From positions 1 through 64,000 of the forward strand of contig NZ_FQZG01000006.1 in assembly GCF_900141915.1 (NCBI RefSeq): 64,000 bases of DNA. The letters run 5' to 3'. Origin of the DNA: Tessaracoccus bendigoensis DSM 12906 (lineage in GTDB: Bacteria > Actinomycetota > Actinomycetes > Propionibacteriales > Propionibacteriaceae). A program made the position numbers and the translations under genes. Positions 1 through 7,695 of this stretch are shown here, piece after piece. The notes under the pieces are model-generated. The model was not told the DNA's origin and searched no databases. It was given only the letters and a program-made list of their open reading frames with translations. The first letter of the stretch is position 1; every line of letters starts with the position of its first letter.

Positions 1-36
1 CCAACGCCCCCGCAAGGCCGGGAATCGGCGTCGGAT

Positions 37-126
37 TTGAGCAGGATCCGACACTCAACGACGCCGACGCGGCATCGTCAGCAGACAACGCCCCAACCCC
101 CGCAATGACTTGCAAATCCTGCTCAA
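37..126. repeat. Palindromic repeat family A, variant copy
   Basis: The ends are inverted repeats: TTGAGCAGGAT on the left and ATCCTGCTCAA on the right. The interior contains GCATCGTCAGCAGACAACG, which is shared with the two copies near 14.5 kb. Those copies instead have TTGAGCACTAT/ATAGTGCTCAA arms, so this one differs on both arms while keeping complementarity. It lies just beyond the 3' end of the kinase gene. A transcription-terminator or RNA-hairpin role is inferred. Confidence 0.6.
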
Positions 127-155
127 CCACCTCCGACGACGCAGCGCATCGGCTC

Positions 156-1706
156 TCAGGGGCGGCGGAACGACCCTTCGCTCGGGGCGTCGGGGGTCGT
201 CGCGACGCAGTAGAAGAGCCGACTGCCGCCCTCGAAAGCCGACTCGCTCGGCGGCAGGACCTTGGTCTCCAACTCGTCGACAGGCAGGTCGGTGTAGGCC
301 GCCAAAGCCTCGGTCGTACAGGCCGCCCGCACGGCCGGGTCCTGTTCCACATCGGCGATGCTCGCAGACGCGATGTCGTCGGACAGCGAGCCGACGACGT
401 ATGCCTCCCAGTAGTGCTCCGAGTCGCAGTCGACCTCGCGTGACGAGTAGAAGCCGCTGATCGACGTCATCCCCCCGAAACAGACCGGGCTGACGGGCAC
501 CACGGCACCAGGAACGCTCGACCCACTCGCCGTCGACCCGGTTGACGGCGTAGGCCCGGTTGACGGCGTCGGGGTTGCCGTGGCACCCCGGGAACCAACG
601 GGCGACCTGGTCACGGTCGCGTCGGCGACCGGCCCGTCCGAACCCACCAGATTGTTACCCAGCGCGAACCCACCGGCCCCGACGGCGACCACGAGCAGCG
701 CGCCGACCACCACCGGCCAGGCCCGCCGCGGCCTCGTCGGCCGGTCCACCGCGGCCAGGTGCGCCGACGACGTCGACGGCGGGGAGGGCGACCCAACCTG
801 CCGGGGCTGGGACCGCACCACCGGAAGCACCCTGGTGACATCTGTGCGAGGGGCCTCGGCCTGGGTGCCGAGCCGTCCACGCAACCCCAGGAGCGCGGCG
901 TGGAGTTCGACCCCGTCCGCGTAGCGCTGTTCGACGTTGGGCGCCGTCGCCCGCCAGATGACCCTCATCAGGGCTTCGGCCCCGGCGCCGAGGCCCGGGA
1001 TCGCCGGGAGGGGTCGGTAGAGCGTCTGGATGATCTCTGCGACGCTCTGGGGCGACCCATCGTCGTTTCGGCGCGGCACCTCGCCGGTGAGCAGCGAATA
1101 GAGCGTGGCGCCGAACGCCCAGACGTCGGCGCGCTTCGTCGGCGCCGCCTGTTCGAAAGCCTCGGGAGCCGCGTAGGCGGGCGTCAGCGCCTCGAGGGTC
1201 ACCGACGACTCCCCTTCAACAGGCAACGCGGCCAGCCCGAAATCGCCGAGCCGCGGCGTGCCGTAGTGGTCAATCAGGATGTTGGAGGGCTTGATGTCGC
1301 GGTGCAGGATCCCGTGCTCATGGGCCGCGGCGAGCGCGCTAGCGATGGCGATGCCGAGCTCAAGCGCCGCCTCGGGCGACATCGGGCCGTCGCGTTTGAC
1401 CAGTTGCCCGACCGAGCCGTTGTCGCACAACTCCATCACGAGGTAGGGACGGTTGTCGCGGGTGGTGCCGGCGTCAATGAGAGACACGACGTGCGGGTGC
1501 GAGGAGATGAGCGCCGCCGCGGTCGCCTCCCTGAGGAAGCGCCGCCGGTTGCGAGGATCGTCCAGGACGCGGGCGTCGATCTTGATCGCGACGTCCCGGT
1601 CCAGCGAGACCTGCCTGGCGCGGTAGACGGTGGCAAAGCCCCCCTTGCCGATCACCTCACCCAGCTCGAACCCGGGCACAAGTCCTGGGGAAACGGGCTC
1701 GGGCAT
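156..1706 (-). CDS. Receptor-type serine/threonine protein kinase (PknB family)
   Basis: A 516-residue Hanks-type kinase. The glycine loop GKGGFATV is near residues 20-27, the ATP lysine is in VAIK (K42), the catalytic loop is HRDIKPSN (H135-D137), and DFG is at 155-157, so it should be active. A Pro/Ser-rich linker (about 285-328) leads to one membrane helix (about 330-350), a Thr/Ser/Pro-rich stretch, and an extracellular domain of about 110 residues with four cysteines. The motif CDSEHYWEAYVVG there resembles septum-formation-type domains of actinobacterial surface proteins, so an envelope or division signal is plausible. There are no PASTA repeats, so it is not PknB itself. It is divergent from the MarR gene. 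The kinase call is firm; the ligand is unknown. Confidence 0.93.
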   Translation of the reverse strand: MPEPVSPGLVPGFELGEVIGKGGFATVYRARQVSLDRDVAIKIDARVLDDPRNRRRFLREATAAALISSHPHVVSLIDAGTTRDNRPYLVMELCDNGSVGQLVKRDGPMSPEAALELGIAIASALAAAHEHGILHRDIKPSNILIDHYGTPRLGDFGLAALPVEGESSVTLEALTPAYAAPEAFEQAAPTKRADVWAFGATLYSLLTGEVPRRNDDGSPQSVAEIIQTLYRPLPAIPGLGAGAEALMRVIWRATAPNVEQRYADGVELHAALLGLRGRLGTQAEAPRTDVTRVLPVVRSQPRQVGSPSPPSTSSAHLAAVDRPTRPRRAWPVVVGALLVVAVGAGGFALGNNLVGSDGPVADATVTRSPVGSRGATATPTPSTGPTPSTGSTASGSSVPGAVVPVSPVCFGGMTSISGFYSSREVDCDSEHYWEAYVVGSLSDDIASASIADVEQDPAVRAACTTEALAAYTDLPVDELETKVLPPSESAFEGGSRLFYCVATTPDAPSEGSFRRP

Positions 1707-1799
1707 CGGGGTTCCTAGTCTCGGGTTGACGGTGCCGCGATTCTACCGGGGGCCCGGTTCTCGGCCTTGGTCGATTTCTCGCCCACACCCCGAGAGATA

Positions 1800-1818
1800 T
1801 ATGCTTGCGCCATGCAAG
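1800..1818 (+). promoter_or_regulatory. -10 element and MarR-type operator over the start codon
   Basis: TATGCT at 1800-1805 fits an actinobacterial TANNNT -10 box six bases before the ATG at 1812, implying a leaderless transcript. The palindrome CTTGC-gccat-GCAAG (1804-1818) spans that start. This is the kind of TTGC/GCAA operator a MarR repressor would use to control itself and the coupled exporter. Inferred from pattern only. Confidence 0.45.
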
Positions 1819-2261
1819 TAAATCAGGGGCTCTCCGACGAGCTCTTCCGGCTCTTCGCCAACCTCGGGCACGCCACCCATCGCCCCGGCGCGTCGGAGAC
1901 TTCCACCGTCACCTTCTCTTTGCTGGCCGCCCTTGACGGCGCCCCCCGTAGAGGGTGTGAGCTCGCCGCCGCGCTCGGGCTCGACCAGTCCACCATTTCC
2001 CGGCGCCTCACCTCGCTCAGGGACGCGGGCCTGATCGAACGCCTCCCCGACCCCGAGGACGGCCGCGCCCACCTGATCCGGACCAGCCCCGTAGGGCGCT
2101 CGTTGGTCGAGAAGGAACGCTCTCGACGCGTCCGCACGATCACCGATACGCTCGACGGCTGGTCCGACGAGGACCGCAGCGAACTGTCCCGCCTGCTCGG
2201 CCAACTCAATTCGACGCTCGAGGCCCACCGCGGCCTCCGCCAGGAGGAATCGCGTGACTGA
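1812..2261 (+). CDS. MarR-family transcriptional regulator
   Basis: A 149-residue winged-helix protein. The segment LGLDQSTISRRLTSLRDAGLIER is the recognition-helix region, followed by the wing (PEDGRAHLIRTSP) and a C-terminal dimerisation helix, the standard MarR layout. I chose the ATG at 1812 over the upstream in-frame codon at 1767 because a -10 box lies just six bases before it and the MarR fold begins there. The stop overlaps the exporter start by 8 bp, with CAGGAGGAA as ribosome binding site for the next gene. It most likely represses this two-gene operon and is relieved by a substrate of the exporter. Confidence 0.9.
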   Translation: MQVNQGLSDELFRLFANLGHATHRPGASETSTVTFSLLAALDGAPRRGCELAAALGLDQSTISRRLTSLRDAGLIERLPDPEDGRAHLIRTSPVGRSLVEKERSRRVRTITDTLDGWSDEDRSELSRLLGQLNSTLEAHRGLRQEESRD

Positions 2262-4311
2262 AACCCAGGAGGTTTTCCGCCTCACCCCCCAATCCCGCCG
2301 GGTATTCACCGGCCTGCTGATCGGCATGTTCGCCGCCTCCGTCAGCCAGACCATCGTCGGCCCGGCGATGCCGCGGATCGTCGCGGAGCTCGGCGGAATG
2401 GACCACTACTCGTGGGTCGCGACCGCGGCGATGCTCGCCTCTGCGGTGGTGGTGCCGATCGCCGGGAAGCTGTCCGACCAATACGGACGCCGCCCGTTCT
2501 TCCTCGGCGGCCTGCTGGTGTTCATGGTCGGCTCGATCGTGTCGGGCCTCGCGCCCAGCTTCGGGGTGCTGGTCGCCGGTCGCGCCATCCAAGGGCTCGG
2601 CATGGGGACGATCATGCCGCTGTCCCAGACGATCATCGGTGACATCATCCCCGCTCGCCAGCGTGGCAAGTACCAGGGTTACATGGGCGCGGTGTTCGGG
2701 CTCACCTCCGTCGCCGGCCCGCTCGTCGGCGGGGTGATCACCGACAACTTCGGCTGGCGCTGGCTGTTCTTCTCCGCGCTGCCGGTCGGGGTGATCGCCT
2801 TCATCCTGGTCTCGATGTTCCTGCACCTGCCGCACAACCCGCGGAAGGCCAAGGTCGACGTCGCGGGCATGATCACCCTGAGCTTCGCCCTGATCGCGAT
2901 CCTGCTCGCCACGAGTTGGGGCGGCTCGACCTACGCATGGGGCTCCCCGGTGATCATCGCGCTGTATGGCGGCGGCGTCGTCCTTCTCGGCCTGTTCGTG
3001 TTCTTCGAGCGGCGGGCCGCCGAGCCGGTGCTCCCGCTGCGCCTGTTCCGCTCGTCGGTCTTCACGCTGACCAACCTGTCGGTGTTCACCTTCGCGATGC
3101 TGATGTTCTCCGCGATCATCTACATCCCCGTCTTCGCGCAGGGCGTGCTCGGCGTCAACGCGACCAACTCCGGCCTGATCCTGATGCCGCTGATGCTCTC
3201 GTTCGTGGTGATGGGCATCGTGATGGGCCAGATCGTCACGCGCACCGGCCGCTACAAGGAGTTCATGCTCGCGGGGATCGCCATCATGGGCGTCGGGGTC
3301 ACGCTGCTGACCCGCCTCGACCACCTGTCGACACCGCTGCAACTGTCGCTGTCGATGCTGGTGCTCGGCATCGGCATGGGCATGGTCTCGCAGCAGTATG
3401 TGCTGGTCATCCAGAACGCCTCGACCCGCCGCGACCTGGGCGTGGCCACCGCCTCGACGCAGTTCTTCCGCAACGTCGGCTCCACCGTCGGCACCGCGGT
3501 GATGGGCGCCGTCATGACCTCCGGGCTCAGCGTCGCCATCGCCGGCCACCTGACGGCGGAGGCCGCCTCGAAGCTGCCCGAGGGTGGCATCGATGCGGGT
3601 TCGGTGCTCGACCCGGCCGCCCTCCAAGGCCTGGACCCTGCCGTCGTGGACGCCGTCCGCCAGGGACTCGGCGAACAGCTGCACACGGTCTTCCTGCTCC
3701 TCTACCCGCTGATCGTGGTGCAGTTCGTCGCGATCCTGTTCGTCAAGGCGCTTCCGCTGCGCGAGACCTTGGACGACCCCGGCAAGGAACTGCTCGACTC
3801 GATGGCCCAGACCGCGGCGCACGAGGGCGACATCGTCCCCGTCTTCCACTCGGCAAGCACCACAGGCGCCCGCTCCCGCGAGCGGGTGATGGGCTACCGG
3901 TTCCACGCCATGGCCGAGCAGTCAGAGCAGCCCGACCGGCCGATGCTGCGCCGGGCGATCACCGAGATCGGCTCGGGCGACCTTGAACGCGGCCGACGCC
4001 TGCTCCAATTGGCCGGAGACATGCTGATCACCGAGGACCCCGAGGTCGCCGCTCATCGGGAGAAGTATGCGGCCGAGATCGCGTCGAAGGTCAAGGGCGG
4101 GTCGGTGCTCTCCCCGGAGCTCCGCATCGATCTGGCGGCCGTCTTTGCCGACCTCGAACGTTCCAAAGTCGTCGGGAGCATCGAGCCGACGGTCGACGAG
4201 CGGTTCGAGGCGGTCGACGTCGGCAGGCTCCGGGAGGCCGCGACCGACCTCGCCGTCGCGTTCCTCGCCGACATCTCCGGACGGAGCACCCGGCCCCCGG
4301 AGGACGCCTAG
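2254..4311 (+). CDS. DHA2-family MFS multidrug exporter with long C-terminal extension
   Basis: A 685-residue protein. The first roughly 505 residues form a 14-helix proton-driven drug exporter. The loop 2-3 motif GKLSDQYGRR and the motif-C-like region (GLTSVAGPLVGGVITDNFGW region) are visible. From about residue 505 onward there are roughly 180 residues of soluble, mostly helical sequence with no membrane segment, unusual for EmrB/LfrA-type carriers, which normally end at about 500-530. The GTG start at 2254 follows a strong CAGGAGGAA site and overlaps marR, so the pair is translationally coupled. The final four bases (CTAG) overlap the convergent efeB stop. The substrate cannot be told from sequence. 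Confidence 0.9.
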   Translation: MTETQEVFRLTPQSRRVFTGLLIGMFAASVSQTIVGPAMPRIVAELGGMDHYSWVATAAMLASAVVVPIAGKLSDQYGRRPFFLGGLLVFMVGSIVSGLAPSFGVLVAGRAIQGLGMGTIMPLSQTIIGDIIPARQRGKYQGYMGAVFGLTSVAGPLVGGVITDNFGWRWLFFSALPVGVIAFILVSMFLHLPHNPRKAKVDVAGMITLSFALIAILLATSWGGSTYAWGSPVIIALYGGGVVLLGLFVFFERRAAEPVLPLRLFRSSVFTLTNLSVFTFAMLMFSAIIYIPVFAQGVLGVNATNSGLILMPLMLSFVVMGIVMGQIVTRTGRYKEFMLAGIAIMGVGVTLLTRLDHLSTPLQLSLSMLVLGIGMGMVSQQYVLVIQNASTRRDLGVATASTQFFRNVGSTVGTAVMGAVMTSGLSVAIAGHLTAEAASKLPEGGIDAGSVLDPAALQGLDPAVVDAVRQGLGEQLHTVFLLLYPLIVVQFVAILFVKALPLRETLDDPGKELLDSMAQTAAHEGDIVPVFHSASTTGARSRERVMGYRFHAMAEQSEQPDRPMLRRAITEIGSGDLERGRRLLQLAGDMLITEDPEVAAHREKYAAEIASKVKGGSVLSPELRIDLAAVFADLERSKVVGSIEPTVDERFEAVDVGRLREAATDLAVAFLADISGRSTRPPEDA

Positions 4312-5573
4312 GCGAACAGCGCCTGGCCCACGAACTCACCCTCCGTGACCCCCGGCGGCACCGCCCACAGCCCCGAGCCGATGTGCTGCAGGTACTCCAT
4401 CATCAGGTCGTTTCTGCTCAGCCTCGACTGCATCGGGATGTAGTGCGTGCGCGGGTCGGTCACGAATGCGATGAAGAACAACCCGGCCGACAGCCGACCC
4501 AACTGGTCGTTGCCGTCGACGTAGTTGTAGCCGCGGCGCAACATCTGGACGCCGTCGTTGTGATCGGGGTGCGCGATCGCCACGTGTGAGGCGACGTCCA
4601 TCACTGGCACGCCCCCGCGTCCCTCCAAAGTGAAGTCGGGCTGGTCGAACTCGACGCCGCCGGAGAGCGGTGCGCCCTCCCGTTTGGTGCGCCCGACGAT
4701 GTTCTCCTGCTCGCGCATCGGCGCCCTGTCCCACGTCTCGATCTGCATCTTGATCTTGCGGGCCACCATGTAGGAGCCGCCGACCAGCCAGTCAGCCGCC
4801 GGGTCTGCGCCCGCCTGTACCCAGACGTGCGCGTCGATCAGGTCGGTCTGCTCGGCCCGCAGCCCCATGGTGCCGTCCTTGAACCCGAACAGGTTGCGTG
4901 GGGTCGCCTGGTCGACGCTCGTCGACGACGTGCGCCCGAACCCCAGCTGCGACCACCTGAGCACCGCCCGCCCGAACGCGATCCTGGTCAGGTTCCGGAT
5001 GGCATGGACGGCGACCTGAGGGTCGTGCGCGCACGCCTGGATGCACAGGTCGCCGTCGGAGAGGTTGGGGTCGAGGTTGTCTGCCACGAAGTGCGGCAAC
5101 CGCTCAAGCGCCGCCGGGCGACGCGCCGCGATCCCGAACCGGTCGGCCCCCGCCGCGTCGAGAAACAGGCCTGGCCCGAACCCGAACGTGATGGTCAGCC
5201 CAGACGGCGGCAGGTCATAGGCCTCGCCGGTGTCCTCGGGCGGCGCGTCGTAGCTGCCCGACATCGCGTCCAGTTCCCCGGCCGAGCCGCCCTGCGTCAT
5301 GCGCGACGCGGCATCGGTCCAGTCCCGCAGCAGCCCGATCAGAGCGTCCCGGTCGAGCCCGGGGGCCGTGTCGAAGGCGGCGAAGTGCATCCGGTCCTGG
5401 GCCGGGGTGACGATGCCGCCCTGGTGAACGCCGAAGTACGGATAGGCGTCCGAGACGGTCTCCTCCTTGCTGGACGGCGACGCCGAGCCTGCCGCGGCAA
5501 GCACCAGCGCCCCGGCCGCCGCACCACCGACGCCGACGGCGCCGAACAGGCCGCGGCGGCTGAGGTCGCTCAT
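4308..5573 (-). CDS. efeB: EfeB, deferrochelatase/DyP-type heme peroxidase
   Basis: A 421-residue dye-decolourising peroxidase. It begins with a twin-arginine signal (SRRGLFGA followed by a hydrophobic Ala-rich stretch), so it should be exported folded with its heme. The DyP signature GFKDGT, carrying the distal aspartate, lies mid-protein. In EfeUOB systems EfeB oxidises ferrous iron or removes iron from heme outside the membrane. The ATG at 5571-5573 overlaps the efeO stop (ATGA), so an upstream in-frame extension is disregarded. Third gene of efeU-efeO-efeB. Confidence 0.95.
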   Translation of the reverse strand: MSDLSRRGLFGAVGVGGAAAGALVLAAAGSASPSSKEETVSDAYPYFGVHQGGIVTPAQDRMHFAAFDTAPGLDRDALIGLLRDWTDAASRMTQGGSAGELDAMSGSYDAPPEDTGEAYDLPPSGLTITFGFGPGLFLDAAGADRFGIAARRPAALERLPHFVADNLDPNLSDGDLCIQACAHDPQVAVHAIRNLTRIAFGRAVLRWSQLGFGRTSSTSVDQATPRNLFGFKDGTMGLRAEQTDLIDAHVWVQAGADPAADWLVGGSYMVARKIKMQIETWDRAPMREQENIVGRTKREGAPLSGGVEFDQPDFTLEGRGGVPVMDVASHVAIAHPDHNDGVQMLRRGYNYVDGNDQLGRLSAGLFFIAFVTDPRTHYIPMQSRLSRNDLMMEYLQHIGSGLWAVPPGVTEGEFVGQALFA

Positions 5574-6724
5574 GACAAGATCACGCCCGCCATCTTCGAC
5601 AACGGCTCGGACAAGGTGTTGACGGAGTCGGCCAGCTCCTTCACATCGGACGCGGAGAGCTGGTCGTAGGTGACGAAGCCGTCGCCGGAACGGTGCTTGT
5701 CCAGCAGGGTCTGCAGGTCTGCGAACGCCTGCCCGATCTGCGAGTCGAGGGCCTCGTCCTTGCGCTGCAGCAGCGGGCGCAGCCCCTCCCAGGCGACCTT
5801 GGCGCCGTCGACATTGGCTTGGAAGTCCCATAGGTCGGTGCGCGACCAGTACTCCTCCTCACCGGTCACCTTTCCCGTGGCGACCTCGTCGAGCAGCCCC
5901 TTGGCGCCGTTGGCGATGTCTGAGGCGGTAAACGTCATGTCGCGGGTGCGGTCGTACAACGTGTTGGTGTCCGCGACGAGCCGGTCGGCGACCGCCGCGC
6001 GTTCCTCGTCCGTCATCGGCGTGTAGCCCTCGGCCCGGGCGGGCCAGAGGTCCTTCTCCAGCCGATGCCAGCCGGTGAACTCGTCCCCGGCCTCGAGGTC
6101 GGCCTCACGGGCGTCCATCTGCGGGTCCAGGTCGCCGAAGCTCTCCGCGACGGTCTCCACGCGCTCCCAGTGGACGCGGGCGTCGGCGTAGAGCGCACGG
6201 GCGGCGTCGTCGTCGCGGGCCTTTACGAGGTCGGCGAACGTCTGGGTCTTGACGAGCAACTGGTCGACCTGGTCGCGGACGTACGAGGCGTACTGGGCAT
6301 CCGCCTCGGCGACCAGCTCCGCATCCTCGCCCTTGGGTCCGACGTCTTCGCCGGAGTCGGTGACGGTGAACCCGCCGCGGATGCCGTCGCCCACCATCCC
6401 GGGCTTGCAGGCCGTGAAGTAGTTGCCTGCGGGCGCCGTCAGAACCAGGTCGCGGCTGAGGCCCGGGCCGATGTTCTCGATCTCCGCGACGATCCGCAGG
6501 CCGTCGTCAGCCAGCAGGTAGAACTCGTTGATCTTCGAGCCGTCGTTGGTGACCTTGAAGGTCAGCGTGCCCGACGGCGCCTCCGCGGCCGACACGTTGC
6601 ACTCGGTGTCGGAGGCATTGACCGTCAACGTGCGGGCATCGCCGGTGGCTGCGGTGTTGTCGGTGCAGGCGCTCGTCAGCAGGAGGCCTGCGACGAGGGC
6701 GGGGATGACGAGTCGACGGTTCAC
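5570..6724 (-). CDS. efeO: EfeO, periplasmic-type iron-binding lipoprotein (cupredoxin + M75)
   Basis: A 384-residue exported protein. The signal peptide ends in a lipobox (LLLTSAC), anchoring it outside the membrane. Next comes a cupredoxin-like domain of about 100 residues, then an imelysin/M75 domain with the characteristic HxxE motif in GWHRLE. Family members bind iron and pass it to the permease EfeU. The GTG start at 6722-6724 is preceded by AAGGAG and overlaps the efeU stop by 4 bp. The far longer open frame upstream lies inside efeU and is not used. Confidence 0.94.
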   Translation of the reverse strand: MNRRLVIPALVAGLLLTSACTDNTAATGDARTLTVNASDTECNVSAAEAPSGTLTFKVTNDGSKINEFYLLADDGLRIVAEIENIGPGLSRDLVLTAPAGNYFTACKPGMVGDGIRGGFTVTDSGEDVGPKGEDAELVAEADAQYASYVRDQVDQLLVKTQTFADLVKARDDDAARALYADARVHWERVETVAESFGDLDPQMDAREADLEAGDEFTGWHRLEKDLWPARAEGYTPMTDEERAAVADRLVADTNTLYDRTRDMTFTASDIANGAKGLLDEVATGKVTGEEEYWSRTDLWDFQANVDGAKVAWEGLRPLLQRKDEALDSQIGQAFADLQTLLDKHRSGDGFVTYDQLSASDVKELADSVNTLSEPLSKMAGVILS

Positions 6725-7572
6725 GAAGCGGCTCCTTGGGGAATGGGGGTCGGGGCCGGACGGTGCGCGGCCCGGTTGCGGCGGAAGAAGAGGGTCCCGA
6801 CGATGGCGACGTAGCTCACCCAGGCGAGAGCCTCGAGCACCGTCGTGACTGGCGAGAAGTTGAAGATGCCCTTGAGCAGCGAGCCGAGCAGGCTGTCGAG
6901 GGAGATGACGTGGCTGACGTCGAACGCGATGGTGTGCAGGCCGGGCAGGAAGCCTGCCTCCTGCAGGTCGTGGATGCCGTAGGCGAGCACGCCTGCGGCC
7001 ACGAGGATGAGGAAGGCCCCGGTCCAGGTGAAGAACTTGGAGAGGTTGATCCTGAGGGCGCCACGGTACATCAGGTAGCCGAGGACGACCGCGGCCAGGA
7101 TGCCGAGCAGCGCTCCGATCAGCGGTTCGGTGGTGGCACCGGTGCCACGGGCGGCGGCCTGGGTCGCGGCCCAGATGAACAGCGCGGTCTCGAGCCCCTC
7201 CCGACCGACCGCGAGCAGGGCCACCACCACCAGCGGCCAAGGTCTGGTCGCGTGGTCGAGGCTGCCCTTGAGGCTGCGGCTGAGCGTCCGCGACGCGGTC
7301 GCCATCCACAGCACCATCCAGGTGACGAAACCGACCGCGACGATGGAGAGGGTGCCGCCGATCAGTTCCTGGGCCTCGAACGTCAACCCTCGCGGCCCGT
7401 AGGTGAGCGCGGCGCCGAACGCCAGCGACACCGCGACGGCGATCCCGACGCCGAGCCAGATGTAGCGCAGGTCGTGACGCCGGTCCGACTTCACCAGATA
7501 GGCCACCAGGATGCTGACGATGAGGGCGGCCTCGAGCCCTTCACGGAGCCCGATCAGAAAATTCGCCAACAT
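6721..7572 (-). CDS. efeU: EfeU, FTR1-family high-affinity iron permease
   Basis: A 283-residue protein with seven predicted membrane helices. It has the two REXXE iron-binding motifs of the FTR1/EfeU family: REGLE at residues 10-14 and a second REGLE about 100 residues later (GREGLETALF). It conducts iron, probably ferric after oxidation by EfeB. It is the first gene of the operon; the ATG at 7570-7572 lies just downstream of a candidate iron-responsive operator. The tail is basic (RRNRAAHRPAP) and cytosolic. Confidence 0.95.
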   Translation of the reverse strand: MLANFLIGLREGLEAALIVSILVAYLVKSDRRHDLRYIWLGVGIAVAVSLAFGAALTYGPRGLTFEAQELIGGTLSIVAVGFVTWMVLWMATASRTLSRSLKGSLDHATRPWPLVVVALLAVGREGLETALFIWAATQAAARGTGATTEPLIGALLGILAAVVLGYLMYRGALRINLSKFFTWTGAFLILVAAGVLAYGIHDLQEAGFLPGLHTIAFDVSHVISLDSLLGSLLKGIFNFSPVTTVLEALAWVSYVAIVGTLFFRRNRAAHRPAPTPIPQGAAS

Positions 7573-7589
7573 TGTCTTTCCCTTAATCT

Positions 7590-7609
7590 TTACGGTGAGG
7601 GTGACCTAA
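7590..7609 (-). promoter_or_regulatory. Candidate DtxR/IdeR iron box upstream of efeU
   Basis: Read on the minus strand this is TTAGGTCACCCTCACCGTAA, about 18 bp upstream of the efeU start. The left half TTAGGT matches the known DtxR/IdeR consensus (TTAGGTTAGGCTAACCTAA); the right half ACCGTAA is degenerate. The position and the iron-uptake operon support iron repression, but the match is imperfect. Confidence 0.5.
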
Positions 7610-7683
7610 CTAAAGACCCGGCGGGGGGTCAGAGTCAACTCCGCGGTCTGACGACCCACATCGGTGAGACGGCTCCGGCCGAC

Positions 7684-7689
7684 TACGAT
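7684..7689 (+). promoter_or_regulatory. -10 element for leaderless DUF6049 transcript
   Basis: TACGAT (TANNNT) ends six bases before the GTG at 7696, and there is no Shine-Dalgarno sequence. This spacing places the transcription start at or near the start codon. It recurs at several genes in this window. Confidence 0.4.
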
Positions 7690-7695
7690 GAAACG

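Noticed and set aside
2206-3906. Very long reverse-strand frame inside the MFS exporter gene
   Set aside because: Its protein is highly biased (His, Asp, Gln, Arg) as expected from the complement of a high-GC coding frame. The forward gene has clear family motifs.
5574-5831. N-terminal extension of EfeB by about 86 residues
   Set aside because: The extension is the wrong frame of efeO. The Tat signal begins at the ATG overlapping the efeO stop.
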